This document shows, one piece after another, positions 51,595-59,077 of a stretch of 64,000 bases of DNA. A program made the translations under genes and the position numbers. Within the stretch, counting starts at the first letter, position 1, and each line of letters begins with the position of its first letter. The DNA comes from JACPTG01 sp964504135 (lineage in GTDB: Archaea; Nanobdellota; Nanobdellia; Woesearchaeales; UBA10216), in contig CAZDCW010000002.1 of the NCBI GenBank assembly GCA_964504135.1, positions 23,326 through 87,325 on the forward strand, given 5' to 3'. The notes below the pieces were generated by a model. It ran no database searches, was not told where the DNA came from, and was given only the letters and a program-made list of their open reading frames with translations.

Positions 51595-52011
51595 TTACTC
51601 AAGCATTGAGCCCAGCTCCTTTTGGAACTCCTGGGCTTCGAGCATCATCCTTTCAAGCTCCTCTATGAGCGCTGCCCTGTGGCGCTGGCCTGCTTCCATC
51701 CTGCCTCTTATCATATGCTGTGCCTTGTCAACCGGCTTTACAACTGCAACTCCGCTGCCGACGTTTACGATTAGCTCGTTGTTGTCCTGCAGCGAGCTTT
51801 TTACGAAAAGCCCCTCGGCTATGCTGCTGAGCATCTCAGAGCCCTGCCTGAGCTCCTTGAAGCTTTCAAGCTCCCTGATTGTCCTGGCCAGGGCCTGCAG
51901 CTGCTCATCCAAAGCTTCCAACTGCTGCTGCCCGGCCTGTATCCTTTTTCCAAGGAGCTGCAGCTCAAGGTACTTCTTCTGCACATCCTCCTCGTTGACA
52001 TCAGGCTTCAT
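51595..52011 (-). CDS. pfdA: Prefoldin subunit alpha
   Basis: A 138-residue chaperone subunit with two long coiled coils flanking a central beta hairpin region (SSLQDNNELIVNVGSGVAVV). Six-subunit prefoldin hands unfolded proteins to the thermosome. It directly abuts ftsY with no intergenic base between its stop and the ftsY start, so the pair is one operon. Confidence 0.92.
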   Translation of the reverse strand: MKPDVNEEDVQKKYLELQLLGKRIQAGQQQLEALDEQLQALARTIRELESFKELRQGSEMLSSIAEGLFVKSSLQDNNELIVNVGSGVAVVKPVDKAQHMIRGRMEAGQRHRAALIEELERMMLEAQEFQKELGSMLE

Positions 52012-52021
52012 TTTGGAATGT

Positions 52022-52996
52022 TCATTTGTGCTGGTGGAAAAGGTACGTTACAGGCTCCCTGTTGTGGATATGGGCAATTGTCCTTGCCAGCATATCATCC
52101 ACTGAAAGCACCTTAATCCTGTCAAACATCTTCCCTGCGCCAAGCTGGATTGTGTCGGTCACTATGATTTCATCGCAGTCAGACTCCTTCAGCCTTTGCG
52201 TGGCAGGCTCAGTGTGGATTGGATGCGTGCAGGCAACAATTATGCTTTTCACCTCGTGGTTTCTCAGTGCCTTCACAGCCTCGACAATGCTTGAGCCGGT
52301 GTCTATGAAGTCATCAATGATGACTGCGTTCAAATCCTTTACCTTGCCTACGACGTTCATCGCATCAGCTTCCTTGAAATGCTTCCTGTACTTGTCAATG
52401 ATGGCAAGCCTGGCGTCCAGCAGGTTGGCCAGGTTGCGCGCCCTCTTCACTCCGCCGGCATCAGGGGCTACTATGACCAGGTCGTTCATTCCCTTTTTCC
52501 TGATATAATCTGCAATAAGGTTCAGGGGGGAAAGGTTGTCAACAGGGATGTTGAAAAAGCCTTCTATCTGGGGTACGTGCAGGTCCATTGTGACAAGCCT
52601 CTGCACTCCCACAACCGCAAGGAGGTCAGCGATTACCTTGGCTGAAATTGGCTCCCTGCCTGTCTTTTTCTTGTCCTGCTTGGAATAGCCGAAGTAAGGG
52701 ACTACAGCGGTGATTGTGCTTGCAGAGGACCTCCTTAATGCATCAATGATAAGGAGGAGTTCCATTATGTTGTCGTTCACAGGCGGGCAGGTGCTCTGAA
52801 CCACGTACACGTCCTTCCCTCTTACAGACTCAAGTATTTCAACCCGTGTCTCGCCGTTTGGAAAGCGGTCTATCTCGGCCGCGCAGAGCTGGACTCCAAG
52901 ATGCCTGGCTATGCTCTCGGCAAGCGGCCTGTTGGACGTGCCTGAAATCAGCACAAAGCTTTTCTGGCTTTGGAGGTTAGCCTTTGAGTCGCCCAT
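52022..52996 (-). CDS. prs: Ribose-phosphate pyrophosphokinase (PRPP synthetase)
   Basis: A 324-residue enzyme that transfers diphosphate from ATP to ribose 5-phosphate, feeding purine, pyrimidine and histidine synthesis. Motifs: DVYVVQSTCPPVNDNIMELL, VVPYFGYSKQDKK, MDLHVPQIEGFF, VIVAPDAGGVKRARNLA and PRPP-binding VIIDDFIDTGSSIVEAVKAL. The gene heads the prs-prefoldin-ftsY run; a TATA box CTTTATAAACC lies about 30 bases before its start. Confidence 0.95.
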   Translation of the reverse strand: MGDSKANLQSQKSFVLISGTSNRPLAESIARHLGVQLCAAEIDRFPNGETRVEILESVRGKDVYVVQSTCPPVNDNIMELLLIIDALRRSSASTITAVVPYFGYSKQDKKKTGREPISAKVIADLLAVVGVQRLVTMDLHVPQIEGFFNIPVDNLSPLNLIADYIRKKGMNDLVIVAPDAGGVKRARNLANLLDARLAIIDKYRKHFKEADAMNVVGKVKDLNAVIIDDFIDTGSSIVEAVKALRNHEVKSIIVACTHPIHTEPATQRLKESDCDEIIVTDTIQLGAGKMFDRIKVLSVDDMLARTIAHIHNREPVTYLFHQHK

Positions 52997-53303
52997 GGAA
53001 CGAAAGAATCAGAGGGCGGTTTATAAAGATTGTTGCTGCAGTTTCCATCCTTCAGGGATAGGGTGTTAAAATTGTGGATGAAGAGTAAACCCCTATAATT
53101 CTTTTCCGTAACGTTTCCGTATTTGTCCGGTGTTTTTTACGGATTTGTATATGAAAATCACCCATTGGACACTGGACAGATGCCTCCATAAGCCTGATAA
53201 ACCTTATACACAGTTAGGAAAAAAGAAAATGCGGCGCCAAAAACCGGTCACAGACGCCTGAGAACAAATTGAGAAGGTTACTGGATTATTTAAAGCTTGC
53301 TAT
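52997..53303. other. Non-coding stretch
   Basis: Contains the prs promoter (TATA at about 53018-53028, minus strand) and the tRNA-Leu promoter region. A tract with CCGTAACGTTTCCG, TTGTCCGG and TTTTACGG (about 53106-53146) and a GGACACTGGACAG segment recall sequence near 46330. No gene is supported. Confidence 0.5.
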
Positions 53304-53405
53304 GCCGCGGACGCCTAGCTTGGTTTGGCGGATGCCTGAGAACCATCGCCCGAAAGGGTTTCCGGGTTCGAAACATCTCCGGGTGCGATAATCCCGGCCG
53401 CGGCG
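53304..53405 (+). tRNA. tRNA-Leu(GAG) with a T-loop intron
   Basis: Acceptor GCCGCGG/CCGCGGC, D stem GCC/GGC, anticodon loop CTGAGAA (GAG, Leu) on a stem with one C:C mismatch next to the loop, long variable arm GCCCGAAAGGG, T stem CCGGG/CCCGG. The T loop holds 26 bases instead of 7. Removing 53373-53391 (19 bases, position 59/60) leaves TTCGAAT; TTCG pairs with CGAT in three of four positions, bulges AAA and AAT. Two oddities: position 8 is A rather than U, and the discriminator is G, which is serine-like in archaea. Seryl identity cannot be excluded. Confidence 0.8.
53373..53391 (+). other. tRNA-Leu intron (position 59/60)
   Basis: A 19-base insert within the T loop. Bulge AAT is cut before T60. 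The central helix is weak (three pairs), so the boundary may shift by a base. Confidence 0.7.
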
Positions 53406-53408
53406 CAT

Positions 53409-54194
53409 CTACCCATTAGCATCATGTAATGGCTCAGGAGCAGATTCCGGCTTTGCCTGGGCTGCTTCGGCAGCCTTCGTCTCTGGCACGCGTATTACTA
53501 TCTCAAAGTCCATGAAAGGCTCCTGCTGGACCAAATCCAGTTTCCTCTGGTCGCTGTTTGCAAGGTAAAGAAGGGAGATGAAGAGGAGTATCTTATCCAT
53601 CCTCTGCTCAGGGGCCAGCTGGCTGAACATTACCTTTCCAGTGCCCATGGCCAGGATACGCTCCCAGACCGAGGCAGTCAGCTTGGTGATGTCCACCTTC
53701 CTTTCAGGAAGCTTTAGCGTGATGACAGGCCTCCTGAGTACGCGCCTGTCCCTGACTTCCAGGGCCTTCTGCAGAGCATTCATCAGGTCATATATGCTGA
53801 CCTTCCTGCTTCTTGGCTGCGGCGTTCTGGGCGTAAGCTGGGGGATTTCGCCGGGCTGCGCCTGCTGGGAGCCCTGTTCCAGCTCCCCGTAAAAGTCGTC
53901 AGCCATGTCAGGCTCGTTCTCAGTGCGCATCAGCCTGTCAAGCTCCATCAGGTCCTCGCCAACAAGCCTCTTGGTCTTCATCCTCAGCAGGATAGCGGCT
54001 GCAAGGACCATCTTTCCGGATATCCTGAAGTCAAGCTGCTTGAGCTTCTTCAGCATATCCAGGTACTTTCCGGTGAGAAGGTTGATGTTGATGTTCCACG
54101 GGTCCATGCCCTCGGTCTTTACAAGGTCAAGGAGCATGTTCTGCCATGTAACCTCGTCCTTCTGCACTACAATTTCAAGGATGCGGTCTTCCAT
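53409..54194 (-). CDS. scpA: Segregation and condensation protein A (kleisin)
   Basis: A 261-residue kleisin that closes the SMC ring in chromosome organisation. The N-terminal domain has TWQNMLLDLVKTEGMDPWNI and LAAAILLRMKTKRLVGED, typical of ScpA; the middle is acidic and Gln/Pro-rich, and the C-terminal winged helix ends in LLFISLLYLANSDQRKLDLVQ. Its partners smc and scpB are not in the window. It converges with tRNA-Leu, only 3 bases away. Confidence 0.92.
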   Translation of the reverse strand: MEDRILEIVVQKDEVTWQNMLLDLVKTEGMDPWNININLLTGKYLDMLKKLKQLDFRISGKMVLAAAILLRMKTKRLVGEDLMELDRLMRTENEPDMADDFYGELEQGSQQAQPGEIPQLTPRTPQPRSRKVSIYDLMNALQKALEVRDRRVLRRPVITLKLPERKVDITKLTASVWERILAMGTGKVMFSQLAPEQRMDKILLFISLLYLANSDQRKLDLVQQEPFMDFEIVIRVPETKAAEAAQAKPESAPEPLHDANG

Positions 54195-54313
54195 GGCTGC
54201 AAATCCGCAGGGCTGGTTTATATATTTATGTTATCATGAATTTTCAGAGTTTGTGGAATACAAATTTGTTGATGACGCAACCCTTTTATAGTTCAAGTTG
54301 CTTTTGGGCTTGT

Positions 54314-54757
54314 ATGGGCGGAAGGTTAGCCGGGTTAGATATTGCAGAACTTCTGAAGCGGTATGATGATGGCGAGCCAATAATTGATATAGCCAGGCAT
54401 TTGGACAGGTCCAGGAGTGCTGTGGTTAGGTATATCCGCAGGCACAGGCCTAGGGAGCCACATTCAGAGCCTCCATTGGAAATTACAGCCGCCAGTCCTT
54501 CGGCTTTTGATGGCAGTTTGAGCCCAGAGGAGGCAGCGCATTTTTTCTCTGGCTACATGAGGAGTCATTGGGCTGGCAAATCCTATGTAACGCTTGGCCG
54601 GCTAGCTGGAGTCAGCCAGAGGCGTCTTGCCTCTTATGCTAAAAGCAGCGGTGTTCCTCCCTCGCCTGTTGCAGTAAGGATTTTTCAGGCTTTTGGCCAC
54701 CCTTACCAGACCATTGAGGAGATGGTCGCGACTGAGTACAAGCCACAGGCAAAGTGA
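54314..54757 (+). CDS. Helix-turn-helix protein (two HTH-like regions)
   Basis: A 147-residue protein. The start MGGRLAGLDIAELLKRYDDG was chosen because TATA box CCTTTTATAG lies about 28 bases upstream. Residues 8-42 form a homeodomain-like helix-turn-helix (IIDIARHLDRSRSAVVRYIR); residues 75-115 form a second (YVTLGRLAGVSQRRLASYAK). Probably a DNA-binding regulator; targets unknown. Divergent from scpA. Confidence 0.7.
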   Translation: MGGRLAGLDIAELLKRYDDGEPIIDIARHLDRSRSAVVRYIRRHRPREPHSEPPLEITAASPSAFDGSLSPEEAAHFFSGYMRSHWAGKSYVTLGRLAGVSQRRLASYAKSSGVPPSPVAVRIFQAFGHPYQTIEEMVATEYKPQAK

Positions 54758-54815
54758 CTATTTGCGGATTTTTTCGGGCAAAGATATATTAATGCCCCGC
54801 CCTACAATCCTGCAC

Positions 54816-54929
54816 ATGGCCCAATTCGCTTTTGTTGAGAGGAACAGGCATTGGCTTGAGCCATTGTGGGTGGGCTTAATTATAGTCACTTTTGCACTCA
54901 TAGTTTTAAGAATTCTTAAAGTGATGTGA
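54816..54929 (+). CDS. Small single-pass membrane protein
   Basis: A 37-residue ORF starting MAQFAFVERNRHWLEPLWVG with one transmembrane helix (VGLIIVTFALIVLRIL). TATA box GATATATTAAT lies about 28 bases upstream; the earlier ATG at 54792 is inside that promoter. Followed immediately by another small membrane protein. Confidence 0.55.
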   Translation: MAQFAFVERNRHWLEPLWVGLIIVTFALIVLRILKVM

Positions 54930-55133
54930 ATGATTAAGCAGGCTGCAACGTCTTTTCTGACTTCAATTATTGTTACTATTGCAATTTTTAATGCTTTAAC
55001 AGAAATGTCTTTAACCTTCAGGCTAATCAATGTGGGTGATATTTATATGCTCAGTTTACTGCTTATCGGCAGCTTTCTTTTGTCTTTCTACTATCTTCTC
55101 TTTACCCGCATTTTTTATTTCAGGCTGGCCTGA
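54930..55133 (+). CDS. Small two-helix membrane protein
   Basis: A 67-residue protein starting directly after the stop of the preceding ORF. Two hydrophobic segments (FLTSIIVTIAIFNAL and YMLSLLLIGSFLLSFYYLLF). No family recognised. It probably forms a two-gene unit with its neighbour. Confidence 0.55.
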   Translation: MIKQAATSFLTSIIVTIAIFNALTEMSLTFRLINVGDIYMLSLLLIGSFLLSFYYLLFTRIFYFRLA

Positions 55134-55190
55134 GGGCAGTTTTCTGGTTTTCAGAAAGCATTAAATAATAGTTATAACTAACCAGTGGTT

Positions 55191-56099
55191 ATGAATCTCC
55201 TTTACAGGGCAGCTGCGGCATCCATGATAGCCTACATGCTGCTTGTAAAAGACGCAGCAAGGCCTACAGCCAATGTCGGCATGGACCCTTTTGGGCAAGC
55301 CTTGTGGACTCTTAATTTCGCAGGCCTTCCGGTGCCTGAGATCACGAGGGACACTAACGAAGGCCCATTGGGCACAGAGTCCCTGAGGCCTTCCTGGACG
55401 AATATTAACAACGATGGGCGTGGTGATGTTATCATTACTTACGCTGCGCCAAAAGGCAGCCCTTATTACCCGGGCATCGTGAAGGAAATCATTGACCCCA
55501 AGACCAAAAAGACCTTGTTCCTTGACCAGGCAGTAGATATACAAATAGATGAAAATGGAAGGCGCATTGAGGATATTGTGGTGACATCAGAAAAAATACC
55601 TGTAGCTCGTGAGCCTTTTGCCGCAACTTATGTTGACCTTAACGGCAACAGGGCAAGCATAGAGCATCCTTATGAAGAACCATGGAAGTGCCACAGAGTA
55701 ATCGTCAGCTACAGGTGGGTTGATGGCACGCTCAGGCCTTTTGAAGTGAAATGCGCCAAGCCGCCTGAGGTGGCAAGGTTTCTTAAACCTGATGGCACAA
55801 TCTTCGATACGCAGGAAGCTGCAAGCCCAATCCCCCTGGCTGGCTCAAAGCGGATCCACCTGCCGGATTTATACAGGAGAGTTGCAAAGCCTGATGGTGC
55901 CTTTGAATATGAACACATCTCAAGGCTGCTTACAGGCTACAAGCAAGGGGATGACAGAACTCCCCAACTTGAAATAACATACCCTCCTGTGCTGGGCGGC
56001 AGGGTTGTTGAGGTTATTGACGGCCTCACTTATGAAACCCTTTCCCTGGAAAATCTGCCCAAAGAGGAGGAGAACTCTAATTCTCCAAATACACCTTAA
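55191..56099 (+). CDS. Hypothetical secreted or anchored protein
   Basis: A 302-residue protein. An N-terminal hydrophobic segment (YRAAAASMIAYMLLV) suggests export. The following domain looks beta-rich; NINNDGRGDVIITYA resembles a calcium-binding FG-GAP/EF-hand-like loop. TATA box ATTAAATAATAG lies about 25 bases before the ATG. No family assigned. Confidence 0.6.
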   Translation: MNLLYRAAAASMIAYMLLVKDAARPTANVGMDPFGQALWTLNFAGLPVPEITRDTNEGPLGTESLRPSWTNINNDGRGDVIITYAAPKGSPYYPGIVKEIIDPKTKKTLFLDQAVDIQIDENGRRIEDIVVTSEKIPVAREPFAATYVDLNGNRASIEHPYEEPWKCHRVIVSYRWVDGTLRPFEVKCAKPPEVARFLKPDGTIFDTQEAASPIPLAGSKRIHLPDLYRRVAKPDGAFEYEHISRLLTGYKQGDDRTPQLEITYPPVLGGRVVEVIDGLTYETLSLENLPKEEENSNSPNTP

Positions 56100-56170
56100 G
56101 CTTCGGATGTCGCCGCGCAAGTTCTTTTTCCACAACCCTTTTATAGGCAATTCCCTTATCATTTCTGAGT

Positions 56171-56878
56171 ATGGCTCACACTGTTAATCACAGGCAGGAT
56201 GGAAGTGCGAATTATTCAGCTGCCGCAGCAGCACTCTTTGGGGTTACTCCTAATTTTTTCAAGGCTTACTCAGGCAAGTCTTACCCAGGCACGCATTCAG
56301 CCCAGATACCGCTGCAGCAGCCTCCGGCGCCTACATACATCCACAGTTATCGTCATCCGAGGTCCTTGTTTCCAGGAGCTGGAAGTTTCAGGCCTGACCG
56401 TTTTTACGCAGGGCAGCGGCCTGACCTTGAGGCCCGGATGTTGGAGCTGCCAAATGCATCAGACCAGTCCCATTTACAGCAGAATCCCGTTGCCGCGGCT
56501 TCCACCTGGGAGTATTCTTTGAAGCTTGGGGCAGTCGAGGAGTATCTTCCAGGAGTTGTGTTCACTCTCCCAATTGCAAAGAATGTTGTTCCTGTAACTG
56601 CTGACACTTACGCTATTCCGTTACCTGTGACCTTGATGGCGTATGGCTTCAGGGGTGTTGACCCGTCTCTTCAGCCTCAAGTTGGACATGACGGGAGGAT
56701 TGAGCAGTTGGCTGGCCCGCTCAGCTATCACCGCCTGCCTCTTGAGGAATTCGCGGGTAAGCGTCAAATTTCTGGACGCTTTGAGAAGGGGAGGCCGCAG
56801 ATCGGAACTCAGATGCATGATAAGGGGCTGTCTGCTTATTCAGGTCGTTCTGCCTATTCCGCCCTGCGTTCAAAATGA
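56171..56878 (+). CDS. Hypothetical protein, 235 residues
   Basis: Rich in Ser, Tyr, Pro and Gln (YSAAAAALFGVTPNFFKAYS), without clear secondary-structure motifs. TATA box CCTTTTATAGG lies about 28 bases before the ATG. The next gene overlaps its stop by ATGA, giving a two-gene unit. No family recognised. Confidence 0.55.
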   Translation: MAHTVNHRQDGSANYSAAAAALFGVTPNFFKAYSGKSYPGTHSAQIPLQQPPAPTYIHSYRHPRSLFPGAGSFRPDRFYAGQRPDLEARMLELPNASDQSHLQQNPVAAASTWEYSLKLGAVEEYLPGVVFTLPIAKNVVPVTADTYAIPLPVTLMAYGFRGVDPSLQPQVGHDGRIEQLAGPLSYHRLPLEEFAGKRQISGRFEKGRPQIGTQMHDKGLSAYSGRSAYSALRSK

Positions 56879-57153
56879 GCTATGCTCCTGTGCCTGAAGG
56901 CATTGTGCAGCTGGCTCATGGAATGAACAGCGGCCTTGAGCTTTACCTTACCAGGCTATACGCCGTTCAAAGGATTCCCCCGCAGCTACATGAGCCCTGG
57001 AACAGTTACCCGCCCTTTACAGCCTTTGCCGCGGACGATTCCCATCGTCTTGGCTTCCCGGCTTCGCTCATTTCAACAGGCATCCAGTATGAAGGTGTAA
57101 ATTCTGCGGGTTATGGTGCAGGAATTCCGGCGGGTTACATTCAGGTCCATTAA
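56875..57153 (+). CDS. Hypothetical protein, 92 residues
   Basis: A Tyr/Pro/Gly-rich protein similar in flavour to its upstream neighbour (MSYAPVPEGIVQLAHGMNSG), whose stop it overlaps. Possibly both are surface-associated, but no signal peptide is visible. Function unknown. Confidence 0.5.
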   Translation: MSYAPVPEGIVQLAHGMNSGLELYLTRLYAVQRIPPQLHEPWNSYPPFTAFAADDSHRLGFPASLISTGIQYEGVNSAGYGAGIPAGYIQVH

Positions 57154-57177
57154 TTTCCGGCCAGATGCTCCATTTTT

Positions 57178-57230
57178 CCGTCTTGTCCGGAAACTTTGCG
57201 GTTTTGTCGACGATAAGTTTATTAATGGGC
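57178..57230 (+). promoter_or_regulatory. 53-bp duplicated promoter, copy 1
   Basis: Identical to 57714-57766. It contains TTGTCCGGAAAC, TTTTGTCGACGA and a TATA box AAGTTTATTAAT, ending about 18 bases before the first cassette gene. Perfect conservation between diverged paralogous cassettes suggests a shared operator. Confidence 0.75.
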
Positions 57231-57247
57231 AGATATCCGTGAATTGT

Positions 57248-57433
57248 ATGAAACAGGTGCTAATGCATGCCGCTGATGTGGAGACGGTCAGGAAGTATAT
57301 TATTGGCTTAAAATCAAGGGGCAGAAGAAGCGTCAGCCCAATCAGCATTGTAATGGAATGCGGGGTTGCTGCTGAGCGGCTGCCTGATATCAGAAGGGCT
57401 CTTGAGAGAGAGGGTTTGGTCAGGTTGGAATGA
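57248..57433 (+). CDS. Winged-helix-like small regulator, cassette 1
   Basis: A 61-residue protein starting MKQVLMHAADVETVRKYIIG. SPISIVMECGVAAERLPDIR and RALEREGLVRLE resemble the recognition helix and wing of a small winged helix. It sits behind the 53-bp promoter and overlaps the next ORF by ATGA. The same arrangement recurs at 57785-58215. Confidence 0.6.
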   Translation: MKQVLMHAADVETVRKYIIGLKSRGRRSVSPISIVMECGVAAERLPDIRRALEREGLVRLE

Positions 57434-57630
57434 GTTCTATATCAGTCCCCTTTAAGGTTGTTGATGGGAAGGCGTGGCTTTTGCTGGATGGCTTTTCCAG
57501 CACCGGCCTTTTAAGGGCAGTCAGGATTGATAAGGGGAAGAAGCAGGTTCTTGATTGGGACGGGCACCACTGCGATGAGGCTTCTGCTGAGCGCAGCATG
57601 CGTTTTTGCCCTAAAAGATGGCTGTTTTGA
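57430..57630 (+). CDS. HHCDE small protein, cassette 1
   Basis: A 66-residue protein. The core WLLLDGFSSTGLLRAVRIDK followed by GKKQVLDWDGHHCDEASAE is shared with 58003-58215. The His-His-Cys-Asp-Glu cluster could bind metal or be catalytic; this is speculation. Predicted beta-rich. Translationally coupled to the small regulator. Confidence 0.6.
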   Translation: MSSISVPFKVVDGKAWLLLDGFSSTGLLRAVRIDKGKKQVLDWDGHHCDEASAERSMRFCPKRWLF

Positions 57631-57713
57631 TGGGCTAGCTTTCCGTTAATGCCGAAAGATTTTCGACCTATGCCGCTTTTTCCAGGCATAAATCCGCCAG
57701 GCTCGAAGCTAAT

Positions 57714-57766
57714 CCGTCTTGTCCGGAAACTTTGCGGTTTTGTCGACGATAAGTTTATTAATGGGC
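57714..57766 (+). promoter_or_regulatory. 53-bp duplicated promoter, copy 2
   Basis: Identical to 57178-57230. Its TATA box lies about 27 bases before the second cassette's ATG. Confidence 0.75.
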
Positions 57767-57784
57767 CTCCCGTCTTATGCAGTA

Positions 57785-58006
57785 ATGACCAAGCAAGTAT
57801 TCATTAACCAGGAAAAAACAAGGCCAAAAAAGGATAACGGACTTGCGGAACAGAATATTAGGGATTTCCTCATTCTGTTAAAGAAAAGTGGCTTGAGAAA
57901 GATAAGCGTTATTGAGCTGACATGGCATTTTAGTTATCCTCCTGAAAAAATTCTCAAAGTCCTGGAGAAGTTTGAGAGGCAGGGTTTGCTGATGGAGGCT
58001 GAATGA
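57785..58006 (+). CDS. Winged-helix-like small regulator, cassette 2
   Basis: A 73-residue protein. After a basic, disordered head, LAEQNIRDFLILLKKSGLRK and YPPEKILKVLEKFERQGLLM resemble a winged-helix domain. It shares position and fold type but little sequence with its cassette 1 counterpart. It overlaps the next ORF by ATGA. The start was placed 27 bases after the duplicated TATA box. Confidence 0.6.
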   Translation: MTKQVFINQEKTRPKKDNGLAEQNIRDFLILLKKSGLRKISVIELTWHFSYPPEKILKVLEKFERQGLLMEAE

Positions 58007-58215
58007 CGTCCTTTTCCGTGCCCGTAAGAACGGTTGAAGGAGAGCCCTGGCTTCTTCTTGGCCAGTATACGAGGAAGGGCGTTCTTCGGGCTGTGCGTAT
58101 TGAGAAAAGGAAAAAGCAGGTTTTGGATTGGGACGGGCACCACTGCGATGAGGCTGCCGCTGAGGGAAGTATCAGGTTCAGGCCCAAGGTTTACGACTTG
58201 TCTGCGTTTTCATGA
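58003..58215 (+). CDS. HHCDE small protein, cassette 2
   Basis: A 70-residue paralogue of 57430-57630: WLLLGQYTRKGVLRAVRIEK followed by RKKQVLDWDGHHCDEAAAE. The central block is almost identical at protein and DNA level, while both ends differ. Coupled to the regulator gene by ATGA. Confidence 0.6.
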   Translation: MTSFSVPVRTVEGEPWLLLGQYTRKGVLRAVRIEKRKKQVLDWDGHHCDEAAAEGSIRFRPKVYDLSAFS

Positions 58216-58234
58216 CCATTTATCACAGGCCAAA

Positions 58235-58415
58235 GGTTAGGCCTTATTGAAAGGCTCGTTTTTACCCTAAATTAACCGTAGTGGGCTACTCTTCGTGTAC
58301 TGACCCAAGGCCATCTAAGGGAGCGAAAAACGTAGGGTCAGCCTGCAAAGAAAGTATTATTTTAGCTTCAATAATGGAGGCAGGGTTTTCAATGCCACCA
58401 AAGGTCAGATACCTT
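58235..58415 (+). repeat. Dispersed repeat family C, copy 2
   Basis: Matches 12225-12520: TTATTGAAAGGCTCGTTTTT, GTGGGCTACTCTTCGTGTAC, GGGAGCGAAAAACG, and TTCAATAATGGAGGCAGGG with TTTTCAATGCCACCA. Shorter than copy 1. It lies between the duplicated cassettes and the site-2 protease gene. Confidence 0.6.
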
Positions 58416-58444
58416 TAAATAGTTCATCCGGGATTGGCAGGCTG

Positions 58445-59050
58445 ATGCGTCATACTTCCTTTACCTTCTCAGTTACAGAGCTTTCGCAGCTTTTCAGGGC
58501 GTGGTTTGCAATTGCCCTGGCTTTCGGCATCCTGCTTAATGGCGGCTTTGCCCTGACTCCGAAATTCTTTTTCCTCATGGTTGTTGCCGCCTTCACGGTT
58601 GGGCTTGGCTTCCTGCTTCATGAGCTTGCGCATAAGGCTGTGGCTGTGCGTTATGGCTGCTGGGCTGAGTTCAGGAGCTTTGATTCCATGCTGGTCCTCG
58701 CTGTTTTGATGTCCTTCTTCGGCTTTATCCTGGCAGCGCCCGGCGCTGTGTTCATCCAGGGCAGGGTCAGCGTTTCAAGGAACGGCCTGATATCTGCTGT
58801 CGGCCCCCTCACCAACCTTTTCCTTGGCATTGTCTTTCTTCTGCTGTCATTCGTCCTTTCAGGAAGCCTGGGAATAATTGCCTTTTACGGGCTTATGATT
58901 AACAGCTGGCTTGCAATCTTCAACCTCTTGCCGATTCTTGGCCTTGACGGCACCAAGGTTTTCAGGTGGAATAAGCTCGTTTACTTCTCCATGCTTGTGT
59001 TTGCCTTTGGCATGCTCGGCCTGTCGTATTTCCTGAACAACAACGTTTAA
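58445..59050 (+). CDS. Site-2 protease-like metalloprotease (M50 family)
   Basis: A 201-residue multi-pass membrane zinc protease. The zinc motif HEXXH reads HELAHKAVAVRYGC (about 60-73), and the third ligand region NLLPILGLDGTKVFRW lies near residue 170; five to six hydrophobic helices. Such enzymes cleave membrane proteins within the bilayer. TATA box CTTTAAATAG lies about 30 bases before the ATG. Substrate unknown. Confidence 0.9.
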   Translation: MRHTSFTFSVTELSQLFRAWFAIALAFGILLNGGFALTPKFFFLMVVAAFTVGLGFLLHELAHKAVAVRYGCWAEFRSFDSMLVLAVLMSFFGFILAAPGAVFIQGRVSVSRNGLISAVGPLTNLFLGIVFLLLSFVLSGSLGIIAFYGLMINSWLAIFNLLPILGLDGTKVFRWNKLVYFSMLVFAFGMLGLSYFLNNNV

Positions 59051-59077
59051 ATATCACTGCCCAATCCTGCCTTTTAT

